A DNA stretch of 18,548 nt from JALORV01 sp035255845 (lineage in GTDB: Bacteria > Pseudomonadota > Gammaproteobacteria > Burkholderiales > Burkholderiaceae_F). The notes beneath the pieces were generated by a model that saw only the letters and a program-made list of their open reading frames with translations, had not been told where the DNA came from and did no database searches. How positions within the stretch are numbered: the first letter of the stretch is position 1; every line of letters starts with the position of its first letter. The position numbers and the translations under genes were made by a program. The DNA lies in contig DATEZE010000153.1 of the NCBI GenBank assembly GCA_035255845.1, positions 1 through 18,548 on the forward strand. Reading direction: 5' to 3'. Positions 1-8,040 of this stretch are shown here, in pieces.

Positions 1-96
1 AAATGTAAAAACTATGTCTCACAAAGTCAAGGAATCAAAGTCCGGTTTCTTCAGACTTCGCTCCACTGAAACAACACATCACGGGAGCGAGACGAC

Positions 97-1620
97 ATGA
101 ACGAAGACTTTGACGTCCTGATCATTGGCGCCGGCCTGTCCGGTATCGGCACCGCGTGCCAGCTGTCCGAGACCTTCCCGCAGAAGCGTCTGGGAATCCT
201 CGAGCGCCGCGACAGCATCGGCGGAACCTGGGACCTGTTCCGCTATCCGGGCATCCGCACCGATGCCGACATGGCCAGCTTCGGCTTCAAGTTTCGTCCT
301 TGGAACGAACCCACGGTGCTGGCCGACGGCCCGGGCATCCGCAACTACATCCGCCAGACGGCGCGCGAGTATGGCGTCGAGAGCAAGATCCGATTCGGAA
401 TCAGGACGACCCAGGCCAACTGGTGCAGCCGGCAGCGTCAATGGAGCGTCACTGCCGTGCACGAGGCCAGTGGGGAAACGCGCACCTACACCGCCAAGTA
501 TCTGATCACCTGCACCGGTTACTACAACCACGACAAAGGTTTTCTTCCCAACTTTCCGGGCGTGGACCAGTTCAAGGGGCAGTGCATCCATCCGCAGCAC
601 TGGCCGGAAAACCTCGACTACAGCGGCAAGAAGGTGGTCGTGATCGGCAGCGGCGCCACCGCCGTCACGCTGGTTCCGGCGATGGCCGGCACAGCTGCGC
701 ACGTGACGATGCTGCAGCGCTCGCCGTCCTACGTCTTTTCGCTGCCCAACCGCGACAAGATTTCAGAAGTGCTGGCGAAGTTTCTCCCGGATAGCTGGGT
801 TCATGGACTGGCTCGCAAGCGCAACATCGCGATCCAGCGCGGGCTCTACCTGGCCTGCAAGCGCTGGCCCAAGCTGATGCGCAAGTGGTTGCTGTCGCAA
901 GTTCGCAAGCACGTCGGCCCGAATGTCGACATGCACCACTTCACGCCCAACTACATGCCCTGGGACGAGCGCCTGTGCGCGGTGCCCGATGCTGACCTGT
1001 TCAACGCTCTGCGCAAGGGCGAGGCTTCCATGGTCACGGATCACATCGACACGTTTACCGAAACCGGCATCCGCCTGAAGTCCGGCCAGGAGTTGGAGGC
1101 GGACATCATCGTCACCGCCACGGGCCTAAACGTCCAGTTGCTCGGTGGCATGGACCTGTACGTGGACGGCGAAGCTCGTCCGATAAGCCGGCAGATGACC
1201 TACAAGGGTGTGCTGGTGCAGGACCTGCCCAACATGGCCTGGATCTTCGGCTACACCAACGCGCCGTGGACGCTGAAGTCCGACCTCGCTGCTGCCTACC
1301 TGCGCCGCTTGATGCAGCACATGGATAACCATGGCCTGGATGTAGCCGTGCCGCGCGATGCCGAGGGCTGCGCGCTCGACGCCGGCATCATGGACGCGCT
1401 GCGTTCCGGTTACGTGCAGCGCTCCAAGGAAACCCAGCCACGACAGGGCAGCAAGCTGCCGTGGCGGGTGCTGAACCACCTTGGCCGCGACACCAAGATG
1501 CTGCTCGAAGAGCCAATTGACGACGGTGTGCTCCAGTTCAACGCCGCACCGAAAGTGAGCCACTCCCTGGTTGGCGCGCCAACGCGTCCCTTCAATACCG
1601 CAGCGTCGTCAGCCGCCTGA
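97..1620 (+). CDS. EthA-like flavin-containing Baeyer-Villiger monooxygenase
   Basis: The 507-residue protein is a class B flavoprotein monooxygenase that probably uses FAD, NADPH and O2 to insert oxygen into ketones (ester formation) or to oxidise S or N atoms. It has the FAD Rossmann motif GAGLSG at residues 11-16 and GGTWDLFRYPGIR at 42-54. The Baeyer-Villiger fingerprint FxGxxxHxxxWP is at 159-170 (FKGQCIHPQHWP), and the second, NADPH-type Rossmann motif GSGATA is at 184-189. From memory the sequence resembles mycobacterial EthA along its whole length (about 490 residues), including YYN near 142 and MLQRSP near 207. The ATG follows a GGGAG ribosome binding site at about 82-87. It is the first gene of an operon; the next gene starts 7 nt after its stop, which suggests that the hydrolase handles the ester it makes. 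The family is certain; the substrate is unknown. Confidence 0.93.
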   Translation: MNEDFDVLIIGAGLSGIGTACQLSETFPQKRLGILERRDSIGGTWDLFRYPGIRTDADMASFGFKFRPWNEPTVLADGPGIRNYIRQTAREYGVESKIRFGIRTTQANWCSRQRQWSVTAVHEASGETRTYTAKYLITCTGYYNHDKGFLPNFPGVDQFKGQCIHPQHWPENLDYSGKKVVVIGSGATAVTLVPAMAGTAAHVTMLQRSPSYVFSLPNRDKISEVLAKFLPDSWVHGLARKRNIAIQRGLYLACKRWPKLMRKWLLSQVRKHVGPNVDMHHFTPNYMPWDERLCAVPDADLFNALRKGEASMVTDHIDTFTETGIRLKSGQELEADIIVTATGLNVQLLGGMDLYVDGEARPISRQMTYKGVLVQDLPNMAWIFGYTNAPWTLKSDLAAAYLRRLMQHMDNHGLDVAVPRDAEGCALDAGIMDALRSGYVQRSKETQPRQGSKLPWRVLNHLGRDTKMLLEEPIDDGVLQFNAAPKVSHSLVGAPTRPFNTAASSAA

Positions 1621-1627
1621 GGCCACC

Positions 1628-2539
1628 ATGACAAACAGAACGTTTCAGCGCGACGATGTTGCGTTCCCGAGCCAGGGCATTACCTGCCGCGCCTGGCTTT
1701 ACCGCCCCACACAATCCGCCGACAGCAGCAGCCCATGCATCGTGATGGCCCACGGCCTCGGCGGCACCCGTGACTGCGGCCTCGAACCCTTTGCCGAGCG
1801 TTTTGTGCAGGCCGGCATTGCGGTACTGCTGTTCGACTACCGCCACTTCGGCGCCAGCGACGGCCAGCCGCGCCAGCTCCTCTCCATCCGCAAGGAGTTG
1901 CAGGACTGGAAGGCGGCTGTGGCTTTCGCGCGCACTTTGCCGGGTGTCGATGCCAAACGAATCGGGCTCTGGGGCACGTCGTTGTCCGGCGGGCATGTCA
2001 TCACCACCGCCGCCAACGACCCGAGCATCGCCGCGATCTCGGCGCAGCAACCGATGGTCGATGGCTTTGCCGCCACGTTGCAGATGGTTCGCTACGCCGG
2101 TGCGTTCCAGCTCGCACGACTGGCCGCCTACGGACTTGCCGATCAGCTACGCGCTTTCGTGGGTCTGTCGCCCGTGACGCTGCCAATCGTTGGGCAGCCT
2201 GGCGAGTTCGCAACGCTGAGCAGCCACGACTCCGCGTCCGGCTATGGCGCCGTCGCCGGGCCCGGTTGGAAGAACGAAATGACCGCGCGCATGGCACTGA
2301 CACTGATGAGCTATCGGCCCATTAGCAAAGCGCTCAATCTCAAGTGCCCGACGCTGATCCAAGCCTGCATGAAAGACACCGTCGCACCGGCGCCGGCGGC
2401 TGTCAAGCTGGCCCGCAAGGCCGGCCCCAATGTCATTCTCAAGCAATACGACATGGGCCACTTCGATATCTACGTCGGCCGCAACCGCGAAACCGCGCTG
2501 GCCGACCAGCTTGCCTTCTTCCAGAAGGCACTCGCCTGA
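1628..2539 (+). CDS. alpha/beta hydrolase (dienelactone hydrolase / S15-like)
   Basis: This 303-residue cytoplasmic serine hydrolase is expected to cleave an ester or lactone. The oxyanion-side motif HGLGG is at residues 42-46. The nucleophile elbow is GTSLSGG, with Ser118 likely catalytic. The acid is probably Asp250 (MKDTVAP) and the base His278 (MGHFD), so the triad is in the expected order. The elbow has Ser where classical GxSxG has the last Gly, a variant seen in the CocE/S15-like and COG1073-type hydrolases. An in-frame ATG exists at 1571, but it overlaps the monooxygenase by 50 nt. The start at 1628 has GAGG at 1619-1622 and leaves a 7-nt gap, so I prefer it. Being second in an operon behind a Baeyer-Villiger enzyme suggests hydrolysis of the ester product; this is inference. 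Confidence 0.9.
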   Translation: MTNRTFQRDDVAFPSQGITCRAWLYRPTQSADSSSPCIVMAHGLGGTRDCGLEPFAERFVQAGIAVLLFDYRHFGASDGQPRQLLSIRKELQDWKAAVAFARTLPGVDAKRIGLWGTSLSGGHVITTAANDPSIAAISAQQPMVDGFAATLQMVRYAGAFQLARLAAYGLADQLRAFVGLSPVTLPIVGQPGEFATLSSHDSASGYGAVAGPGWKNEMTARMALTLMSYRPISKALNLKCPTLIQACMKDTVAPAPAAVKLARKAGPNVILKQYDMGHFDIYVGRNRETALADQLAFFQKALA

Positions 2540-2558
2540 AATTCTCAAGGAATCTCAA

Positions 2559-3515
2559 ATGTCCACATTGAACAACCTCACCGTTCTCGGCTCCGGCGTG
2601 CTCGGCGGCCAGATCGCCTGGCACAGCGCCTACAAGGGCAAAACCGTCGTCGTCTATGACATCAACGAGGACGCGCTCACACGCTGCCGCGCCGCGCACG
2701 AGCACTACGCCGGCATTTACCTGCAGGATGTCGGCGCTAGCGCGGCCGATATCGCCGCGACGCGCAGCCGCCTGAGCTTCACGACGGGTCTGGCCGCGGC
2801 CGTTGCCAAGGCGGATCTGGTCATCGAATCGGTGCCAGAGATTCCCGAGGTTAAGACCAGCGTTTACACGAAGATGGCGCCGCTGCTGCCCGGGCACACT
2901 CTGGTCGCGACCAACTCCTCCACGCTGTTGCCGCGCGACTTCGCCGCTTCAACGGGTCGACCCGCGCAGTACTGTGCGCTGCACTTCGCCAACCTGATCT
3001 GGATGATGAACTTCGTTGAGATCATGGCGCACCCGACCACCTCCAAAGACACCCTGACCCAGGTCACGGAGTTTTCGCTAGAGATCGGCATGCTGCCGAT
3101 TGCAGTACAGAAGGAGCAGAACGGCTATGTGCTCAACACCTGGTCCGTCGCCCTGCTCCAGGCCGCACAGTCGCTCGTGACCAACGGTGTCGCCACGCCC
3201 GAGGACGTGGACCGCACCTACCTGATGGTCAACCGCGGCGCGCCGATGGGCGTGTTCGGGATGGTCGACATGGTCGGCATGAAGACGACGTTCGACATAT
3301 TGAATTACTGGGGCCACACCAACGGCGACGAACAGATGATCAAGAACGCCGAGTATGTAAAGGCGAATTTCCTCGATCAGGGGAAGATGGGCCTTTCGAA
3401 CGGACAGGGCTACTACACCTATCCCGATCCGGCCTACCAGCGTGCTGACTTTCTCGCGGTGCCCGACAAGTCTTGCGTGGCGGACATCGTGTCGAAAGTC
3501 AGTCTCGCCAACTGA
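2559..3515 (+). CDS. 3-hydroxyacyl-CoA dehydrogenase family protein
   Basis: This 318-residue NAD-dependent dehydrogenase oxidises a hydroxyl, in the usual case the 3-hydroxyl of an acyl-CoA. The N-terminal Rossmann motif is GSGVLG at residues 11-16, with Asp34 ending beta-2 (VVYDI), which favours NAD. The catalytic His-Glu pair is His142 (ALHFANLIW) and Glu154 (NFVEIM). The C-terminal helical domain carries EQNGYVLNT near 186 and GAPMGVFG near 228. The length suits single-function members; no hydratase domain is attached. The start at 2559 has AAGGA at 2546-2550 and lies 19 nt after the hydrolase stop. An in-frame ATG at 2430 would overlap the hydrolase by 110 nt and is rejected. The HFANLIW form differs from the HFFNP of classical FadB-type enzymes, so a non-fatty hydroxy-acid substrate is possible. 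It is the last gene of the operon. Confidence 0.92.
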   Translation: MSTLNNLTVLGSGVLGGQIAWHSAYKGKTVVVYDINEDALTRCRAAHEHYAGIYLQDVGASAADIAATRSRLSFTTGLAAAVAKADLVIESVPEIPEVKTSVYTKMAPLLPGHTLVATNSSTLLPRDFAASTGRPAQYCALHFANLIWMMNFVEIMAHPTTSKDTLTQVTEFSLEIGMLPIAVQKEQNGYVLNTWSVALLQAAQSLVTNGVATPEDVDRTYLMVNRGAPMGVFGMVDMVGMKTTFDILNYWGHTNGDEQMIKNAEYVKANFLDQGKMGLSNGQGYYTYPDPAYQRADFLAVPDKSCVADIVSKVSLAN

Positions 3516-3568
3516 TTCGCCATTTGCTCAGAACCCGCGACGGACTGCGATTCAAACCGGTCCAGACT

Positions 3569-3603
3569 TTTCACGTCTTATCCGCCATCTTCCTCACGTG
3601 AAA
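3569..3603. repeat. 8-bp inverted repeat, 19-nt spacer
   Basis: TTTCACGT at 3569-3576 is perfectly complementary to ACGTGAAA at 3596-3603. It begins 53 nt after the end of the first operon. It could form the stem of a transcript end, but no T-run follows. It could also be a protein binding site. The match is seen directly; its role is unknown. Confidence 0.5.
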
Positions 3604-3694
3604 TGATTTCAGCGAACCAAACGGGTACTGTCGGTGAGTCAGCCAGCGGGTCGGTACGAATCACGGTTGACTGGCGAACGTCAAGTTTCAAAGT

Positions 3695-3840
3695 AGACCG
3701 GTCTGCCGCCTCGGAAACTCTCACCGACCGCTCTAGGCAACCGCCGACATTCGGCAGGTCAAAGTCGAACGGCAGCAGACAGTCTCAAGCAGTCGCACGA
3801 GGCGCTCCTGCCAAAGACCGCAAGTGGCCGAGACCGGTCT
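3695..3840. repeat. duplicated 10-bp palindrome AGACCGGTCT
   Basis: The perfect palindrome AGACCGGTCT occurs at 3695-3704 and again at 3831-3840, both inside the gene-free stretch and the second only 4 nt from the TPR stop codon. Both are followed by TGCC-like bases (TGCC and TGCCC). A shorter ACCGGTCC is at 3556-3563. Two copies of one 10-mer within 146 nt are unlikely by chance. They could be binding sites or parts of a decayed dispersed repeat. Confidence 0.45.
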
Positions 3841-3844
3841 TGCC

Positions 3845-5203
3845 CTACAACGCGGCGGCCGCTGCTCGATTGGCGGCCTCGCGCCAGCCGACAAAGCGCT
3901 CGAGCGGAATCGGAAGGCGACCGGCGGCGCGCTCGACAGCAAGGCGAACGTCTTTCGTGCTGGCGGCCTTGAGGGCGGCATCCACAAAGAGCTGCTCGAG
4001 CACGTCCTGCTGAGCATGGCTGCCGCCGAGCCTGTACATGCCGCCAATCGCCGGACGCATCAGCGCTAGAGCTTCGGCGTGACGTCCGGCGGCGTGGGCA
4101 AGTTGGGCTTCAGCAATCGGCAGCACGTAGTCGCGCACGATCGCGGGCACGGTGCCGCGGCCGTTGGCGAAGGCGCGCATCGCCTCGATCATGCGTTGCG
4201 CAGCGGCGGTGCGGTCCGTGGCGGTCAGCGCCATCAGCCAGTGCGGCAGCGTGAAGGCGGACTGGCAGTCGCCGATCCGTGCTTCGGCTTTGTCCGCGAG
4301 TTCCTCCCAGCGATTGCCGACGTCGATACCAAGGCGCTGCAAACGGAAGAGCATGGACGCGGCGTTCTGCACATCGATGTAGACATCAGGCGAGGCGATC
4401 GTCAGCGGCGCGGCGAGGTTACGGAAGCGGGTGTCGTAGAGCTCCAGCACCGCCGCGTGCTCGCCGTGTTCGAGCTTGAACAAGGCGCAGTGCCACCAGA
4501 GATGGTGCTGCAGGTTGTGGCTGCCCTCCCAGTTGGGCGCGAGCGTCGTGAGCCACTCGACGCCTTCGGTTCGCCGGCCCTGCATTTCCATCACGTGGGC
4601 AACGCCATGCGCAGCCCAGAGATCGCCGGGATCGAGCTCGATGGCACGGCGCCCCGAGGGCTCTGCGGCGAAATAGTTGCCGGCCTCCTCCTGCGCGAAG
4701 CAGCGGCAGGCGAGTATCACCGAGTAACCGGGTACGTCCTCTGACCAGTCCGGAATCAAGTTCTCGACTGACGCGACCATGTCCTGTGGACGGCCGAGCC
4801 AGAAATTGACGAAGTGGGCGAGACGGAAGGCCACCAGATCATGCGGATGGGTGCGCAGGATCGACTCCCACGTCGCGACGGCGCGATCGAGATCGCCTTC
4901 GGCCCAAGCCGTCAGCGCGGCGACGTGGTTGCGCTCGCGCGCAGTGGCGGCGACAGCGAGCGACTGCGCGGTGCGCGCTTCCTGGACTGCCACTGGCACG
5001 CTGGCCTGCTTGAACGCGAGCATCGCGAAATAGCCCTTCATGCAATGCGCCAGCGCAAAGTCCGGATCTGCTGCCAGCACTGCGTCGAGACGGGTGGGCG
5101 TATCGGCTCGGTAGCTGAGATAGCCGGCGACGAGGTGATCGAAGGCGGCGGCCGCCTCGGCGCTTACGGTCGAGATCGGGAGGCCGCGGATATCGGAGTG
5201 CAT
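3845..5203 (-). CDS. tetratricopeptide repeat protein, TTC38-like
   Basis: This 452-residue, mostly helical protein is built of TPR-like repeats, with no signal peptide or membrane segment visible. The signature that places it is near residues 193-217: DPGDLWAAHGVAHVMEMQGR followed by the helix with EGVEWL. A second is near 235 (HLWWHCALFKLEHG). Both are typical of the TTC38 / StaR-like TPR family as I remember it. Members are usually 430-470 residues, so this one looks full length. Their biochemical role is not established; TPR arrays generally bind proteins or peptides. The ATG at 5203 is preceded by AGGA (5210-5213 on the other strand). The gene is monocistronic and diverges from the PLP decarboxylase across 122 nt. 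Confidence 0.88.
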   Translation of the reverse strand: MHSDIRGLPISTVSAEAAAAFDHLVAGYLSYRADTPTRLDAVLAADPDFALAHCMKGYFAMLAFKQASVPVAVQEARTAQSLAVAATARERNHVAALTAWAEGDLDRAVATWESILRTHPHDLVAFRLAHFVNFWLGRPQDMVASVENLIPDWSEDVPGYSVILACRCFAQEEAGNYFAAEPSGRRAIELDPGDLWAAHGVAHVMEMQGRRTEGVEWLTTLAPNWEGSHNLQHHLWWHCALFKLEHGEHAAVLELYDTRFRNLAAPLTIASPDVYIDVQNAASMLFRLQRLGIDVGNRWEELADKAEARIGDCQSAFTLPHWLMALTATDRTAAAQRMIEAMRAFANGRGTVPAIVRDYVLPIAEAQLAHAAGRHAEALALMRPAIGGMYRLGGSHAQQDVLEQLFVDAALKAASTKDVRLAVERAAGRLPIPLERFVGWREAANRAAAAAL

Positions 5204-5325
5204 GGCGTTTCCTGGTGGAGATTGCTGAGATAACCCGAGGGAGGCGGCCGACGTGACGGACGTTCATTGCTCGCGCGATTCGCCCATGCAATGATGCATC
5301 GACGAAGCGTTGCCGGAGGCCGACT
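5204..5325. promoter_or_regulatory. divergent promoter region, TPR gene / decarboxylase
   Basis: This 122-nt spacer must hold the promoters of two divergent genes. An inverted repeat ATGCA (5286-5290) and TGCAT (5295-5299), separated by 4 nt, is the clearest operator-like element. I cannot place convincing -35 and -10 boxes. GGAGG at 5315-5319 is the ribosome binding site of the decarboxylase. Confidence 0.4.
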
Positions 5326-6708
5326 ATGCCTCAGCACGATGTCCTGCGATGTGCTCACGCACATGCCACCCGCTATCTTGACAGCCTGGAGCACCGCCCG
5401 GCTGGGGCGACAGTTGACGCTGCTGAACTCCGTCGCCGGCTGGGGGGGCCGTTGCCGCAGAACCCCATGGACCCGGTTGCGGTCATCGACGAACTGGTTC
5501 GCGACGTCGATGGTGGTCTGCACAGCTCCGCTGGCGGGCGATTCTTCGGCTGGGTCATCGGGGGCGCGCTGCCGGCGGCCCTGGCCGCGGATTGGCTGAC
5601 CGCCACTTGGGACCAGAACGCGGCATCGGCTGCCGCCGCTCCGGCGGAGGCAGTGGTGGAAGAAATCTGCGGGGCTTGGCTGCAGGAGTTGCTTCGCCTG
5701 CCCCGGTCCGCATCCTTTGCTTTCGTTACCGGCAGCCAGATGGCCCATACCACCGCCCTTGCAGCGGCGCGGCACAAGCTGTTGCGCGTGCGTGGCATCG
5801 ATGTGGAAGAGGCGGGTATGGCCAATGCGCCGCCGCTGCGGCTGTTGATGAGCGAAAACCGGCACGAGTCCATCCTGCGCGCGGCTCGACTGCTCGGCAT
5901 TGGCACCACCGCAGTGGAAATCCTGCCGTGCGATGACAGCGGCGGGATACGGCTGGACGATCTGGCCGCTGCCTTGAGCGGATCTGCGGATCGTCCCACG
6001 ATCGTCTGCTTGCAAGCAGGTGATCTAAACACCGGCGTGTTCGATGCATTTGAACCAGCTTGCAGCCTGGCTCACGCAGTTGGCGCGTGGGTGCACGTGG
6101 ATGGCGCCTTTGGGCTCTGGGCTGCGACGAGTGAACGACACCGTCACTATCTTGACGGCGTCGCGCAGGCCGACTCTTGGGCAACGGATGGCCACAAATG
6201 GTTGAACGTGCCGTTTGACAACGCCTTTGTATTCGTCGCTGACGCGGACGCACACCGGGCCGTCTTCGCGCAAGTGACAAGCTATGCGACGCCCGTGCAT
6301 GGTGTTCGCGAGCAGAAGGACTGGAATCCCGAGTGGTCCAGGCGGGGTCGGGGTTTCGCCGTCTATGCCGCGATACGCGAGCTGGGGCGCGCGGGCATCG
6401 GCGAGATGGTCGCGCGTTGCTGTGATCTTGCAACTCAACTTGTGGAAGGCTTGGCGCAGTTACCGGATGTTGAAATACTGGCCAGACCAATTATCAACCA
6501 GGGCCTTGCGCGGTTCTTGGATCGCGGGGGCGACCACGACGGTCGCACTGATCAGGTCATCGCTGCAATTCAAGCGTCAGGGGAAGCCTGGTTTGGTGGT
6601 ACCACTTGGCGTGGCAAACGGGCCATGAGGATATCCGTATGTAATTGGAGAACGACCGGGGAGGACGTGCGGCGAACCTTGGCCGCGTTCCGGAAAATTC
6701 TTGGTTGA
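5326..6708 (+). CDS. PLP-dependent group II decarboxylase-like enzyme
   Basis: This 460-residue protein is a fold-type I PLP enzyme of the aromatic amino acid / glutamate decarboxylase group. The cofactor-contacting HVDGAFGLWA is at residues 257-266. The Schiff-base lysine is Lys291 in TDGHKWLNVPFDNA. The N-terminal GRFFGWVIGGALP (71-83) and VTGSQMAHTTAL (134-145) also match the family; in the latter the S-Q region contacts the PLP phosphate. The C-terminal GTTWRGKRAMRISVCNW (about 425-441) is characteristic of a bacterial subgroup whose substrates are mostly uncharacterised, so the amino acid cannot be named. The start is supported by GGAGG at 5315-5319, 6 nt upstream. The gene stands alone: the next gene on the right is a pseudogene on the other strand. 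Confidence 0.9.
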   Translation: MPQHDVLRCAHAHATRYLDSLEHRPAGATVDAAELRRRLGGPLPQNPMDPVAVIDELVRDVDGGLHSSAGGRFFGWVIGGALPAALAADWLTATWDQNAASAAAAPAEAVVEEICGAWLQELLRLPRSASFAFVTGSQMAHTTALAAARHKLLRVRGIDVEEAGMANAPPLRLLMSENRHESILRAARLLGIGTTAVEILPCDDSGGIRLDDLAAALSGSADRPTIVCLQAGDLNTGVFDAFEPACSLAHAVGAWVHVDGAFGLWAATSERHRHYLDGVAQADSWATDGHKWLNVPFDNAFVFVADADAHRAVFAQVTSYATPVHGVREQKDWNPEWSRRGRGFAVYAAIRELGRAGIGEMVARCCDLATQLVEGLAQLPDVEILARPIINQGLARFLDRGGDHDGRTDQVIAAIQASGEAWFGGTTWRGKRAMRISVCNWRTTGEDVRRTLAAFRKILG

Positions 6709-6752
6709 CAAGCTCGGGCGCGATGCGCGGAGAGCACCGCGTGGATGCGTTG

Positions 6753-7022
6753 TTACCAGCGGAACATCAACCCAATCGCTGCTTCGCATCGATCATGCGT
6801 GCGTCGCGCAGCGCCCGCAGCGAGTACTCGGGTTTCTTGATCAGGCCAGGTTTAGGCAAATCACATCGGTCCAGGCGCCCCACGGACCCTTCTGCACCTC
6901 AAGCGTGCCCATGAAAGCGAACTTGAGGTCCTCCAGGAGTCCTTCGTCTGAGCCTGTGCCGACAGCGGCAACACTATGGACAGCAGGATGGCGATCCTCC
7001 GCCGCTTCGCGTTTCGGGACAT
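6753..7022 (-). pseudogene. remnant of an outer-membrane beta-barrel protein gene
   Basis: The minus strand starts with an ATG at 7022, preceded by GGGAG (7032-7036), and encodes a clear Sec signal peptide (MSRNAKRRR, then AILLSIVLPLSAQA ending in an AQA|Q cleavage site). That frame ends at 6861 after 53 codons. In another frame, 6859-6930 reads LKFAFMGTLEVQKGPWG then AWTDVI. Further on comes RALRDARMIDAKQRLG, and the last island reads IGLMFRW followed by a stop at 6753-6755. From memory these islands occur in this order in a family of outer-membrane proteins of about 250-300 residues (FTFMG...RKGPWG...TDVIYLD, then GARMID..QRL, then a C-terminal xFRW). Only 270 nt remain in at least three frames, so the gene has lost internal segments and is dead. 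Confidence 0.72.
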
Positions 7023-7121
7023 GGTCTTTTACTCCCTGGCGCGGGCACGTCAGCCGATGGTACGGATCGTAGCCGCACCTTGCGTACCAAGCAGCAACGT
7101 CTCGGTGGATCGACGGCCCGG

Positions 7122-8012
7122 TCAGGCGTTTCGTTGACTGACCTTCGGAAGGTACGTCAATAGCGCCTTGACCAACGGCGAGTCGTCGGAGCGGCGCCAG
7201 ATCACAACCGTTTCGACGAGAGTCTTCTCGCCCTTCATGTTGCGGTAGACGACGCCCTCCCGCTGCAGCACCTGCACGCTTCCTGGAACGAGGGCAACGC
7301 CGATGCCGCCGGACACCAGGCTGACGATCGTGTGCATCTGCCGCGCAGGGAAGAGCTTCGGGCTGAAGCCATGGCGCATGCAGACCGCGACGATCGCGTC
7401 GAACATCACGGGGCCCTGGTGCCGCTCGAATCCGAGAAATCGTTCCTGCGAAAGTTTTTCCAGTGCAATCCGACTGCTGCCGGCCAGCGGGTGCGACTCG
7501 GGCATCGCGACGACGAGCGGTTCGGCACTAACGAGCCTCGAGCCCAGCGTCGTAGGTAGGTCGGAGGTGCGCAGCACCATGCCGATATCGAGGCCGCCGC
7601 TCTCGACGTCGTGAATGATCTGATCGGTGGTGCCTTCCTCGAGCGTGAGTTTCACTCGCTGGTAATCCTCGGTGAACGCTCGCAGCGTCGTCGGCAGGAA
7701 CGAGTAGGCCGGCAGGCTGATGAAGCCGATCGACAGCGATCCCATCAATCCCAGCGCGGCCTCTCGCGCGCGCTTGCGCATCGACTCGGCCGCGGCGAGC
7801 ACGGCTCGGGCATCGCGCAACGCGTCTTCGCCGGCCCTCGTCAGCGCGATCCGACGTGAGGTTCGCTCGAACAACGTCACGCCGAGTTCTTCCTCGAGCT
7901 CCTTGATCGCGAGGCTCACCGGCGGTTGTGTCAAGTGAAGGCGCTCGGCGGCCCGCCCGAAATGCAGTTCTTCGGCCACGGCAACGAGGCAGCGCAGATG
8001 ACGCATGTCCAT
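7122..8012 (-). CDS. LysR-family transcriptional regulator
   Basis: This 296-residue regulator has the usual LysR layout. An N-terminal winged helix-turn-helix spans residues 1-60 (HFGRAAERLHLTQPPVSLAI, then KELEEELGVTLFERTSR), followed by a linker helix and a two-lobe periplasmic-binding-like effector domain (about 90-290). The length is typical. The start at 8012 has GGAG at 8020-8023 on the complementary strand; Met3 at 8006 is a weaker alternative. It is transcribed away from the operon beginning at 8151, the classical arrangement in which a LysR protein controls its divergent neighbours and itself. The effector is therefore probably the substrate, or a CoA derivative of it, handled by that operon; this is inference from position. 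Confidence 0.95.
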   Translation of the reverse strand: MDMRHLRCLVAVAEELHFGRAAERLHLTQPPVSLAIKELEEELGVTLFERTSRRIALTRAGEDALRDARAVLAAAESMRKRAREAALGLMGSLSIGFISLPAYSFLPTTLRAFTEDYQRVKLTLEEGTTDQIIHDVESGGLDIGMVLRTSDLPTTLGSRLVSAEPLVVAMPESHPLAGSSRIALEKLSQERFLGFERHQGPVMFDAIVAVCMRHGFSPKLFPARQMHTIVSLVSGGIGVALVPGSVQVLQREGVVYRNMKGEKTLVETVVIWRRSDDSPLVKALLTYLPKVSQRNA

Positions 8013-8028
8013 CGATATGCTCCGTGTA

Positions 8029-8040
8029 TAGATCGATCTA
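8029..8040. promoter_or_regulatory. LysR-box-like palindrome
   Basis: TAGATCGATCTA is a perfect 12-bp palindrome in the 138-nt space between the LysR gene and the operon it faces. With A8041 it also satisfies the T-N11-A rule for LysR recognition sites. A half-site GATCGA recurs at 8065-8070, about three helical turns away, where an activation site would be expected. It is a candidate operator for the regulator encoded at 7122-8012. Confidence 0.5.

Larger units (their letters stand above)
3516..3844. other. intergenic region between convergent genes
   Basis: These 329 nt lie between the dehydrogenase stop and the TPR gene stop. I see no convincing coding sequence on either strand: the frames that stay open lack a ribosome binding site and any recognisable motif. 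The region holds an 8-bp inverted repeat near its left end and two copies of a 10-bp palindrome, listed separately. No classical hairpin plus T-run terminator is visible for either converging gene. Confidence 0.6.

Noticed and set aside
1..96. Promoter boxes upstream of the monooxygenase
   Set aside because: The stretch is AT-rich compared with the rest and probably holds the promoter, but I could not place a -35/-10 pair with acceptable spacing.
79..702. 207-codon minus-strand frame over the monooxygenase N-terminus
   Set aside because: It lies opposite the FAD-binding and Baeyer-Villiger motifs and has no recognisable domain.
3831..3860. Rho-independent terminator for the TPR gene at the second AGACCGGTCT copy
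   Set aside because: The palindrome has no loop and no T-run follows on the minus strand.
3603..4013. 136-codon plus-strand frame after the first operon
   Set aside because: Low-complexity Ser/Arg/Ala composition, it runs antisense into the TPR gene, and has no good ribosome binding site.
5164..6015. 283-codon minus-strand frame over the divergent promoter and decarboxylase
   Set aside because: It opposes an intact PLP enzyme gene and overlaps the TPR gene start in another frame; it has no motif.
6701..7072. 123-codon plus-strand frame in the gap behind the decarboxylase
   Set aside because: No ribosome binding site or motif; the minus strand of the same stretch carries the outer-membrane protein remnant, which explains its open frame.
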